Below, in pieces: positions 1-6,653 of a stretch of 10,342 bases of DNA. The stretch's first letter is position 1. Each line of letters begins with the position of its first letter. The DNA is from Clostridia bacterium. Lineage in GTDB: Bacteria; UBA6262; WVXT01. The position numbers and the translations under genes are program-made. Under the pieces are notes generated by a model. It ran no database searches and was not told where the DNA came from. It saw nothing but the letters and a program-made list of their open reading frames with translations. Where the stretch lies: positions 1 through 10,342 of the forward strand of contig DAOVHK010000047.1 of the NCBI GenBank assembly GCA_030671905.1, in the 5' to 3' direction.

Positions 1-600
1 CCCGGGCATCTGGTCAGGAGGATGTATCAGGAAGGAAGAGGTACTCCCAACCTGATTGGAGTTTATCAAGACGCTTCTGGTAAGGCGAAGAAATTGGCAT
101 TAGCCTATTCTAAGGGTATAGGGGGAACTCGTGCTGGAGTAATTGAGACCACTTTTGCTGAAGAGACCGAGACTGACCTCTTTGGGGAGCAAGTGGTTCT
201 CTGCGGCGGGCTCGTGGAGTTAATCAAGGCTGGATTCGAAACTCTGGTGGAGGCTGGTTATCAACCTGAGATTGCCTATTTTGAGTGCCTGCACGAGATG
301 AAACTAATTATCGATATGATTCAGGAAGGTGGCATTGGCTGGATGAATTATTCCATTTCAGATACAGCAGAGTATGGAGAATATAGTCGGGGTAAGAGGA
401 TTATTACCGGAAAGACCAGGCGAGAAATGAAGAAAATTCTGGGGGAAGTTCGTTCCGGTGAGTTCGCTCGGGAATGGCTCCTGGAGAACCAAATAGGTCG
501 TCCGGTATTTAACAAGAGACGGAAAGAATGGGTGGAGCATCCCCTTGAAATTGTGGGAGCAAAATTACGGGGAATGATGCCCTGGCTAAAGAAAAGGTAA
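1..600 (+). CDS. ilvC: Ketol-acid reductoisomerase, C-terminal part (5' truncated by window edge)
   Basis: Ketol-acid reductoisomerase (EC 1.1.1.86) isomerises and reduces acetolactate or acetohydroxybutyrate with NADPH and Mg2+, the second common step of valine, leucine and isoleucine synthesis. The reading frame is already open at base 1 (PGHLVRR...), so the ATG at 22 is internal. The 199 codons seen cover the end of the NADPH-binding domain and the whole knotted helical C-terminal domain. Expected active-site residues are present, numbered in this fragment: D59 and E63 in DLFGEQ, E95 and E99 in ECLHEMK, and S120 in SISDTAEYG. The match to the class I short form continues to the usual MMPWL end. 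The TAA at 598-600 lies 7 bases before the preferred psd ATG, so psd is probably co-transcribed. Downstream, leuA uses the 2-ketoisovalerate that this branch yields. The family call is very secure; only the N-terminal Rossmann part is missing. Confidence 0.97.
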   Translation, partial: PGHLVRRMYQEGRGTPNLIGVYQDASGKAKKLALAYSKGIGGTRAGVIETTFAEETETDLFGEQVVLCGGLVELIKAGFETLVEAGYQPEIAYFECLHEMKLIIDMIQEGGIGWMNYSISDTAEYGEYSRGKRIITGKTRREMKKILGEVRSGEFAREWLLENQIGRPVFNKRRKEWVEHPLEIVGAKLRGMMPWLKKR

Positions 601-607
601 ATTGAAG

Positions 608-1252
608 ATGAAGATTGTTAAAGACGGTTGGAAATTTGTTATACCTCTTTTAATATTGGCTGTGATTCTTTTCTTTTTCTGGAAAATTGGCAGCCTCTTT
701 TTATTGGTTTTGGCCGCACTCACTTTCTTTTTCTTCCGCGACCCGGAAAGGAAAATTCCCGAAGGAGAAGATTTAATTCTATCACCTGCAGATGGGAAGG
801 TAATAGATATTTCTGAGGTTGAAGAAGAAAATTTTTTGCACTCTCGAGTAAAGGTGGTCAGAATCTTTATGTCTGTCTTTAACGTCCACGTTCAAAGGTC
901 GCCAGCAAAGGGAAAGGTGGAATGGATAAAGTATAAGCCTGGTAAGTTTATGGCTGCTTATACAGAAGAAGCTTCTGGGGGAAACGAGAGTAACCTCATT
1001 GGTATTCAAAAGAGTAACAAGCCCAATTCTAATAGACAGAGAATTTTGGTAAAACAGATAGCGGGTAGAGTTGCTCGCCGAATATGTTGCTGGTGCAAAG
1101 AAGGAGACAATCTAATTGCCGGACAGAGAATTGGAATGATAAGGTTTGGCTCACGGGCAGATGTCTATCTCCCTCAAGGAGTAGAGATTAAAGTGAAAAA
1201 GGGAGATAGAATGGTTGGAGGTGAAACTCTCCTGGGGAAGTTTCCTTCTTAA
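608..1252 (+). CDS. psd: Phosphatidylserine decarboxylase proenzyme (short membrane form)
   Basis: Decarboxylates phosphatidylserine to phosphatidylethanolamine at the membrane (EC 4.1.1.65), using a pyruvoyl group made by self-cleavage. From the ATG at 608 it is 214 residues, typical of the short Psd type. Residues about 8-44 are strongly hydrophobic and form one or two membrane segments, followed by the conserved FFRDPER. The likely autocatalytic triad is D62 (SPADGKV), H94 (FNVHVQRSP) and S182 (RFGSRAD). Cleavage is expected between G181 and S182, giving a large beta chain and a small alpha chain of about 33 residues. A TTG at 602 is in frame and would add two residues, but AAAAGG at 592-597 sits 10 bases from the ATG and only 4 from the TTG, so ATG is preferred. 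The next gene makes its substrate. Archaetidylserine decarboxylases look similar, but the neighbouring pssA and the bacterial context favour PE synthesis. Confidence 0.93.
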   Translation: MKIVKDGWKFVIPLLILAVILFFFWKIGSLFLLVLAALTFFFFRDPERKIPEGEDLILSPADGKVIDISEVEEENFLHSRVKVVRIFMSVFNVHVQRSPAKGKVEWIKYKPGKFMAAYTEEASGGNESNLIGIQKSNKPNSNRQRILVKQIAGRVARRICCWCKEGDNLIAGQRIGMIRFGSRADVYLPQGVEIKVKKGDRMVGGETLLGKFPS

Positions 1253-1305
1253 AATGTTAGTGTAGTGCAGTTTTTAAAGACGTCGATTGGCAATTTTATC
1301 GCTGG

Positions 1306-1312
1306 TAGGAGG
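1306..1312 (+). promoter_or_regulatory. Strong ribosome binding site deciding the pssA start
   Basis: TAGGAGG lies 6 bases upstream of the GTG at 1319. No comparable site precedes the upstream in-frame GTG at 1265. This sets the pssA start at 1319 and leaves a 66-base spacer after psd. Confidence 0.8.
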
Positions 1313-1318
1313 TTTGAG

Positions 1319-2044
1319 GTGAAGAAAGGAATCTATTTTGTTCCCGGACTTTTCACTCTGGCAAATGCAGGGTTAGGTTTCTATGCGATCATTTGTGCCA
1401 TTGAGGGAAATTTCACCTCCAGTGCCTGGGCGATACTTCTAGCAGTTATTTTGGATGTTTTTGACGGCAGAATTGCCAGACTCACCAAGTCCACTAGTAG
1501 GTTTGGTTTGGAGTTCGATTCTTTAGCCGACTTAATCTCCTTTGGTTTGGCTCCCTCAATTTTGATGTATCAGGTAGTTTTAAAAGATATAAGGTGGGGG
1601 ATGTTGATAGCCTTCCTATTTATGATTGCTGGAGTTTTGCGGCTGGCAAGGTTCAATGTCAAAATTGTGGAGAAAGATATCGCTTATTTCGATGGTTTGT
1701 GCATTCCTGTGGCAGGGGGTATGTTGGCTTCTTTTCTTGTTTTGCCATTCTGGGTAAAGGAGATGCATCTCTTCTTCGGTTCAATCCCTCTAATTATGAT
1801 AGTCTTATCTTTTCTGATGATGAGTAAAATTAAGTATATAAATTTAAAGAATCTTAGACTTACCAGAAAGCAACCATTCAGAACTCTGATTATTATGGTG
1901 GTTGCATTAGTTATCTGGTTTTTTTCCACTAAGATAATTTCCATAATATTTGTTATATATTTTGTTGGTTATACACTCTTGGGTATAGTGAATGCATTAT
2001 GGGGGTTCTACAAGTTACGCCTGGAGTGGGTTAAACAGCGCTAA
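1319..2044 (+). CDS. pssA: CDP-diacylglycerol--serine O-phosphatidyltransferase (phosphatidylserine synthase)
   Basis: Integral membrane enzyme (EC 2.7.8.8) that joins CDP-diacylglycerol and L-serine to give phosphatidylserine, the substrate of the psd product encoded just upstream. The CDP-alcohol phosphatidyltransferase signature DG-x2-AR-x8-G-x3-D-x3-D is complete: D49 G50, A53 R54, G63, D67 and D71, counted from GTG 1319. The aspartates bind the divalent metal. About eight hydrophobic segments are visible across the 241 residues, as in type II PssA. The frame can be extended to a GTG at 1265 (259 residues), but the Shine-Dalgarno at 1306-1312 and the usual family N-terminus (KKGIYFVPGLFTLAN) both favour 1319. 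Phosphatidylglycerophosphate synthase has the same signature, but the LEFDSLADLISFG block and the psd neighbour favour PssA. Confidence 0.93.
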   Translation: MKKGIYFVPGLFTLANAGLGFYAIICAIEGNFTSSAWAILLAVILDVFDGRIARLTKSTSRFGLEFDSLADLISFGLAPSILMYQVVLKDIRWGMLIAFLFMIAGVLRLARFNVKIVEKDIAYFDGLCIPVAGGMLASFLVLPFWVKEMHLFFGSIPLIMIVLSFLMMSKIKYINLKNLRLTRKQPFRTLIIMVVALVIWFFSTKIISIIFVIYFVGYTLLGIVNALWGFYKLRLEWVKQR

Positions 2045-2074
2045 AAGTTTCACTCAGTAAATGTAGGAGGGAAA

Positions 2075-3649
2075 ATGGCATTAAACAAGGAGAGAATATT
2101 AATATTCGATACAACCTTAAGAGATGGAGAACAATCTCCGGGAGCAAGTCTGAATATAAACGAGAAGATAGAAGTCGCTGAACAATTAGAGAAATTGGGT
2201 GTGGATGTCATTGAAGCTGGTTTTCCCGTAGCCTCGCCAGGAGATTTCCAGGCAGTGAAGCTGGTTGCCCAAAAGATTAAGAAACCGATAATCACCGGGT
2301 TGTCCCGGGCTACAAAGAGAGACATCGATGTCTGCTGGGATGCAATAAAATATGCCAAAAACCCGCGCATTCATACCTTCATTGCTACAAGTGACATTCA
2401 CTTAAAGTATAAATTGAGAAAGTCAAGAAAAGAAGTCCTTAAGGAAGCTGTGGCCGCAGTAAAATATGCGAAGAAATTTACCGACAATGTAGAGTTTTCG
2501 CCAGAAGACGCTGTCCGGTCGGATCCAGACTTCCTCTGCCGTGTGGTGGAGGAGACAATCGATGCTGGTGCTACTACAATCAATATTCCAGATACCGTCG
2601 GCTATGCCCTGCCAGAAGAGTTTGGAAGAATAATCAGGATGGTAATGGAAAGAGTTCCTAATGCTAACAAGACCATTATTAGTGTCCATTGCCACAACGA
2701 TTTAGGACTGGCCACAGCCAATTCACTAGAAGCTATTTCCCTGGGAGCCAGGCAGATTGAGTGCACTATTAACGGCATTGGAGAGAGGGCAGGGAATGCT
2801 TCTCTGGAAGAAGTGGTGATGGCCTTGAGGACAAGGAAAGACCTGCTTCCTTTCTATACCAATATCGAGACAAAAGAGATTGCCAAGACAAGCCGCCTGG
2901 TCAGTAAACTTACCGGCATAATTGTCCAGCCCAATAAGGCTATCGTTGGCGCTAATGCTTTTGCTCATGAGGCAGGAATTCACCAGGACGGAGTAATCAA
3001 GGAAAGATTGACTTATGAGATTATGACTCCCCAATCGGTGGGATTGGGAGGGAGGAAACTCGTTTTAGGGAAACACTCGGGACGCCATGCTTTTCGGAAG
3101 AGGTTGCAGGAATTAGGTTATAAATTGAACAATGAGGAAGTGGATAGGACATTTCAGCAGTTTAAATTACTTGCTGATAAGAAAAAAGATATTTTTGATG
3201 AAGACATCGAGGCTATAATCGAAGACCAGATATCTCTTATCCCCGAGGTATACAAACTGGAATATATAAATGTAACTACTGGAAACAAAGTAGTTCCCAC
3301 TGCCACGATGAGGTTAAGGAAGTTGGTTGCGCCGGGGAAGACGGCTAAGAGTAAAGTCCTGCAGGAGGCTTCCTGTGGCGATGGTCCAGTGGATGCTGCT
3401 TTTCGAGCAATAGACCGAATTACAAATATTAAGTGTAGACTAATCGATTACAGCCTTAAGTCAGTTTCTGTGGGCAAGGATGCTCTGGGCGAGGTTACGG
3501 TTAAGATTGCACCAGTGGCCAGAGGCCGTGCTGAGGAATTTAAAAATATAGTAACCGGTCGAGGCACCTCCACAGACATAATTGAAGCCAGTGCCAAAGC
3601 ATATGTTAATGCGTTGAACAGGATGATTGTTAAAAAGAAAAAAAGGTGA
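2075..3649 (+). CDS. leuA: 2-isopropylmalate synthase
   Basis: Condenses 2-ketoisovalerate with acetyl-CoA to give 2-isopropylmalate (EC 2.3.3.13), the committed and normally leucine-inhibited step of leucine synthesis. The 524 residues match the standard bacterial form. The TIM-barrel catalytic domain (about 5-275) has FDTTLRDGEQSPGASLN with R16 and the metal ligand D17, further metal ligands H205 and H207 in HCHNDLG, and the NGIGERAGN block ending at N241. A linker follows with NAFAHEAGIHQDG (294-306) and GKHSGRHAF (332-340). The C-terminal regulatory domain, about 390-515 with DGPVDAAFRAID, is present, so leucine feedback is likely kept. AGGAGG at 2065-2070 supports the ATG at 2075. Citramalate synthase and homocitrate synthase are the main lookalikes. 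The EAGFPVASPGDFQAV block, the length and the adjacent leuCDB favour LeuA. Confidence 0.96.
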   Translation: MALNKERILIFDTTLRDGEQSPGASLNINEKIEVAEQLEKLGVDVIEAGFPVASPGDFQAVKLVAQKIKKPIITGLSRATKRDIDVCWDAIKYAKNPRIHTFIATSDIHLKYKLRKSRKEVLKEAVAAVKYAKKFTDNVEFSPEDAVRSDPDFLCRVVEETIDAGATTINIPDTVGYALPEEFGRIIRMVMERVPNANKTIISVHCHNDLGLATANSLEAISLGARQIECTINGIGERAGNASLEEVVMALRTRKDLLPFYTNIETKEIAKTSRLVSKLTGIIVQPNKAIVGANAFAHEAGIHQDGVIKERLTYEIMTPQSVGLGGRKLVLGKHSGRHAFRKRLQELGYKLNNEEVDRTFQQFKLLADKKKDIFDEDIEAIIEDQISLIPEVYKLEYINVTTGNKVVPTATMRLRKLVAPGKTAKSKVLQEASCGDGPVDAAFRAIDRITNIKCRLIDYSLKSVSVGKDALGEVTVKIAPVARGRAEEFKNIVTGRGTSTDIIEASAKAYVNALNRMIVKKKKR

Positions 3650-3655
3650 CAGGTA

Positions 3656-3714
3656 CTTTTTCTCATTTTTCTCATCTCCATAGCTTGGTGGTAAGAGAAA
3701 AGTTAGGGAAAAAG
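3656..3714 (+). promoter_or_regulatory. Imperfect A/U-rich inverted repeat between leuA and leuC
   Basis: In the 81-base leuA-leuC gap, CTTTTTC (3656-3662) can pair with GAAAAAG (3708-3714), and TTTTCTC (3667-3673) with GAGAAAA (3695-3701). They are separated by an internal loop and a 21-base terminal loop. The stem is A/U-rich, and no U tract follows it, so it is not a normal intrinsic terminator. It could be an RNA-processing or stability element, or chance. No T-box core sequence and no leucine-rich leader ORF are seen here. Confidence 0.3.
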
Positions 3715-3730
3715 AGATAGAGGGTTCCTT

Positions 3731-4990
3731 ATGGGTATGGCAATTGCAGAAAAAATTTTAGCCAGACACTGTGGGAAAAAGAGCGTTGAACCGGGTACCT
3801 TCATTGAGGCTAAAGTAGATATTGCCCTGGGAAACGACATAACCGCACCTCTGGCGATTGAAGAATTTAAAAAAGTGGGAGGAAGTAAGGTCTTCGACCC
3901 TGATAGAGTCGTCCTTGTTCCCGACCATTTTACTCCTAACAAGGACATCAAATCGGCCGAGCAATGCCAGATTCTCCGGAGTTTTGCACGGGAACAGGGC
4001 TTGAGCCACTATTATGAGGTAGGAAGGATGGGGATTGAACACGCGTTGCTTCCCGAAGAGGGAGTTGTTCTTCCTGGCGACCTTGTCGTCGGAGCCGATT
4101 CCCATACCTGCACTTATGGAGCATTAGGGGCTTTTGCCTGTGGCGTGGGCTCGACTGACTTGGCTTTCGCCATGCTCACTGGCAAATGCTGGTTCCGTGT
4201 CCCCGAGACAATCAAGTTCGTTTATAAAGGAAAGTTGAATAAGTGGGTTTCAGGGAAAGACTTGATTCTCTATACCATTGGAGATATTGGGGTAGATGGA
4301 GCTCTGTATAAGGTTATGGAGTTTACAGGTCCTGTTATCAGGCGGTTAACTATGGCTGACCGTTTAACTATGTGTAATATGGCGGTGGAAGCCGGAGCAA
4401 AGAGTGGAATTATTGAGCCAGATAAGGAGACTATCGAATATATCGAGGCTCGAGCAGAAAGGCCTTATGAGATTATCCGCGGAGAGAAAAGCGCTCGATA
4501 TGCGAAGGTTATTGAGTATAATTGCAGTAAAATTGAACCACAGGTTGCTTTTCCTCCTTTACCTTCCAATACCAGACCGATCAGCCGTGTAGGGGAGGTC
4601 TATATTGACCAAGTAGTTATCGGCTCTTGCACCAATGGAAGGATAGAAGACCTTAGAATAAGTGCGCAAGTTTTAAAGGGAAGAAAGGTTCATCCACGGG
4701 TGAGGTTAATAATAATTCCTGCTACCCAGAAGGTTTATCGGGAGGCATTGAGTGAGGGTCTGCTGGAGACATTTATTGATGCAGGAGCAGTAGTTTCTAC
4801 TCCCACATGTGGTCCCTGTCTTGGTGGTCATATGGGAGTATTGGCTGAAGGTGAAAAGGCTATAGCCACTACAAACAGGAATTTTGCTGGTCGGATGGGA
4901 CATCCCAAATCCCAAATCTACCTATCCAATCCTGCAATTACTGCAGCCTCAGCTATTGCTGGAAAAATTACCAGCCCCGAAGCATTATAA
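3731..4990 (+). CDS. leuC: 3-isopropylmalate dehydratase, large subunit
   Basis: Catalytic, [4Fe-4S]-carrying subunit of isopropylmalate isomerase (EC 4.2.1.33), which converts 2-isopropylmalate to 3-isopropylmalate together with LeuD. The 419 residues fit the shorter LeuC/HacA type rather than the roughly 465-residue enterobacterial type. Cluster ligands are C300 (IGSCTNGR), C360 and C363 (TPTCGPCLGG). Other aconitase-family blocks include VPDHFTPNKD (63-72) and GADSHTCTYGALGAFACGVGSTD (121-143). AGAGGG at 3719-3724 lies 6 bases before the ATG. A second ATG is at 3737, but the MGM..AEKILA N-terminus is usual for the family and the spacing favours 3731. It is followed after 8 bases by leuD. 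Homoaconitase and 2,3-dimethylmalate dehydratase are close relatives, but the neighbouring leuA, leuD and leuB make the leucine role clear. Confidence 0.95.
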   Translation: MGMAIAEKILARHCGKKSVEPGTFIEAKVDIALGNDITAPLAIEEFKKVGGSKVFDPDRVVLVPDHFTPNKDIKSAEQCQILRSFAREQGLSHYYEVGRMGIEHALLPEEGVVLPGDLVVGADSHTCTYGALGAFACGVGSTDLAFAMLTGKCWFRVPETIKFVYKGKLNKWVSGKDLILYTIGDIGVDGALYKVMEFTGPVIRRLTMADRLTMCNMAVEAGAKSGIIEPDKETIEYIEARAERPYEIIRGEKSARYAKVIEYNCSKIEPQVAFPPLPSNTRPISRVGEVYIDQVVIGSCTNGRIEDLRISAQVLKGRKVHPRVRLIIIPATQKVYREALSEGLLETFIDAGAVVSTPTCGPCLGGHMGVLAEGEKAIATTNRNFAGRMGHPKSQIYLSNPAITAASAIAGKITSPEAL

Positions 4991-4998
4991 AAATTAAA

Positions 4999-5514
4999 AT
5001 GGAAATTAAGGCAAAAGCCCACAAATTCGGGGATAATATCAATACAGATGATATTATTCCTGCAAGATACTTAAACACTTACGACCCTAAAGAGTTAGCC
5101 AGACATTGTATGGAAGGGGTTGATGAGGAGTTCGTGAGAAAATTGGGTCGTCCCTCAGTTACAGGACATTGTATAGTGGCAGGAAAGAACTTCGGTTGTG
5201 GCTCGTCCCGCGAACATGCTCCTTTAGCTATTAAAGGAGCTGGCATCTCCTGTGTAATAGCAGAGTCTTTTGCCCGCATCTTCTATCGCAATGCTATCAA
5301 TATTGGACTTCCCATTCTGGAAAGTAAGAGGGCGTCGAAGAGAATCGATTCTGGAGATGAGATTTTAATCGATTTAAGTAAAGGAAGAATAACTAATCTT
5401 TCTAAGAAGGAAAATTATAAAGTACAGCCTTTTCCAGAATTTATTCAAGAGATAATTATTGCTGGTGGCTTGATGAGATATGTAAAAAAGAAGTCAAAGA
5501 GGCAGGAGAGGTAG
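4999..5514 (+). CDS. leuD: 3-isopropylmalate dehydratase, small subunit
   Basis: Swivel-domain partner of LeuC; it closes the isopropylmalate isomerase active site and contributes to substrate recognition. At 171 residues it is the short form that pairs with short LeuC. Characteristic blocks are NTDDIIPARYLNTYDP (15-30), the substrate-binding GCGSSREHAP (66-75) and the FARIFYRNAINIGLP helix (91-105). The start lies 8 bases after the leuC stop, and the spacer (AAAATTAAA-like) has no Shine-Dalgarno. Translation is therefore probably coupled to leuC, which would help keep the subunits in balance. The stop TAG overlaps the start of the leuB ribosome binding site. Confidence 0.95.
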   Translation: MEIKAKAHKFGDNINTDDIIPARYLNTYDPKELARHCMEGVDEEFVRKLGRPSVTGHCIVAGKNFGCGSSREHAPLAIKGAGISCVIAESFARIFYRNAINIGLPILESKRASKRIDSGDEILIDLSKGRITNLSKKENYKVQPFPEFIQEIIIAGGLMRYVKKKSKRQER

Positions 5515-5518
5515 GGGG
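5513..5518 (+). promoter_or_regulatory. Ribosome binding site for leuB overlapping the leuD stop
   Basis: AGGGGG lies 7 bases before the GTG at 5526 and overlaps the leuD TAG (5512-5514). It supports the GTG as the start codon and suggests coupled translation of leuD and leuB. Confidence 0.65.
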
Positions 5519-5525
5519 TTTTTAG

Positions 5526-6581
5526 GTGTATAAGATTGGAGTTATTCCGGGAGATGGAGTAGGTCCGGAAGTTATTAGAGAAGGACTCAAAGTTATAGAT
5601 GCTGCTTCAAAAAAAGCAGGGTTTAAATACGAGACTGTAACTTATGATTTCGGTGGCGAGAGGTATTTGAAAACAGGGGAAGTCCTTCCCGATTCTGCAT
5701 TAGAAGAGATGAAGCAACTCGATGCCATATATTTAGGAGCAGTTGGGCATCCCCAGGTAAAGCCAGGCATATTAGAGAAAGGACTTCTACTGAGAGTACG
5801 CTTTGAGCTTGACCAGTATATTAACCTCAGGCCAGTTATTCTCTATCCCGGGGTTCCTACTCCACTTAAAGATAAAAAGCCAGAGGATATAGATTTCGTG
5901 GTGGTGAGGGAAAATACGGAGGGTCTTTATTTAGGCATTGGCAGGGTTACGAAAAAGGACTCGCCAGAGGAAGTTGCCGTGCAAGAGATGGTCAATACCA
6001 GAAAGGGCGTGGAAAGGTGCATCAGGTATGCATTTGAATTAACAAAGAAAAGAAAGAAAAAGATGAGGTTAACTCTTGTAGATAAGGCGAATGTTCTGAC
6101 ATTTGCTCATGACCTCTGGCAGAGGGTATTCTATAAAGTGGGCGAAGAGTATCCCGATGTGGAGAAAGACCATGCATATGTTGATGCCTGTTGTATGTGG
6201 TTCGTTAAAAATCCTGAGTGGTTTGATACTATTGTCACCTGCAATATGTTTGGGGACATCATAACTGACCTGGGAGCAATGATTCAGGGGGGTATGGGAG
6301 TGGCAGCCGGCGGAAATATCAACCCTGAAGGTGTAAGCATGTTTGAACCCATTCATGGAAGTGCCCCAAAATATACAGGTAAGAATGTAATAAATCCTAT
6401 TGCCACCATAGTTGCCGGACAGATGCTTTTGGAAAATTTGGGTGAAGAGGCAGGAGCAAAGTTAATCGACGGAGCTGTCCGGAAAGCCCTTGTTTCTGGG
6501 AAGATAAAAGGCTTGAGTGCTGGAAAGATGGGCCTGTCCACATCTGAGGTTGGCAGCCTTATCGCCAACTATATTAGCTAA
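5526..6581 (+). CDS. leuB: 3-isopropylmalate dehydrogenase
   Basis: NAD-dependent oxidative decarboxylation of 3-isopropylmalate to 2-ketoisocaproate (EC 1.1.1.85), the last leucine-specific step before transamination. The 351 residues start at GTG 5526. Beta-decarboxylating dehydrogenase blocks are present: IPGDGVGPEV (7-16), the substrate arginines in LRVRFELD (R90, R92), RENTEG (128-133) with Y135, catalytic K187 (VDKANV), D220, the metal-site aspartates D244 and D248 (NMFGDIITD), and the cofactor-site EPIHGSAP (274-281). The sequence around GAVGHPQVKPG and GLLL.VRFELDQYINLRP is of the tartrate-dehydrogenase-like/actinobacterial LeuB type, not the classical VGGPKWD type. Its place straight after leuD makes the LeuB role most likely; side activity on tartrate or malate is possible. 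The stop TAA lies within the left arm of a perfect hairpin. Confidence 0.9.
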   Translation: MYKIGVIPGDGVGPEVIREGLKVIDAASKKAGFKYETVTYDFGGERYLKTGEVLPDSALEEMKQLDAIYLGAVGHPQVKPGILEKGLLLRVRFELDQYINLRPVILYPGVPTPLKDKKPEDIDFVVVRENTEGLYLGIGRVTKKDSPEEVAVQEMVNTRKGVERCIRYAFELTKKRKKKMRLTLVDKANVLTFAHDLWQRVFYKVGEEYPDVEKDHAYVDACCMWFVKNPEWFDTIVTCNMFGDIITDLGAMIQGGMGVAAGGNINPEGVSMFEPIHGSAPKYTGKNVINPIATIVAGQMLLENLGEEAGAKLIDGAVRKALVSGKIKGLSAGKMGLSTSEVGSLIANYIS

Positions 6582-6629
6582 GAAAAGGGCAGGGATGGGA
6601 TGAGAAAAAGTAGCCTATCCCCTTTTCTT
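6580..6629 (+). promoter_or_regulatory. Perfect 10-bp hairpin between leuB and asd
   Basis: AAGAAAAGGG (6580-6589) pairs exactly with CCCTTTTCTT (6620-6629) across a 30-base loop. The first two bases belong to the leuB stop codon. The loop holds GGGAT and ATC segments that could extend or compete with the stem. There is no U tract after the stem (it is followed by GGACCG), so this is not a standard intrinsic terminator. An mRNA processing, stability or attenuation element separating leu from asd is plausible. Confidence 0.45.
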
Positions 6630-6653
6630 GGACCGAAGATTGTGAGTTAGGAA

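Noticed and set aside
602..610. TTG at 602 as the psd start.
   Set aside because: Only 4 bases separate it from the AAAAGG site, and the ATG at 608 has better spacing and fits the usual N-terminus.
1594..1827. A 77-codon plus-strand frame within pssA, and similar short frames within psd, leuC and ecfT.
   Set aside because: They are out of frame with strong membrane or enzyme families and have no independent support.
3650..3730. Possible T-box riboswitch or leucine leader-peptide attenuator before leuC.
   Set aside because: No T-box core motif, no specifier-loop-like structure and no short ORF with a run of leucine codons could be found, and the gap is too short for a T-box.
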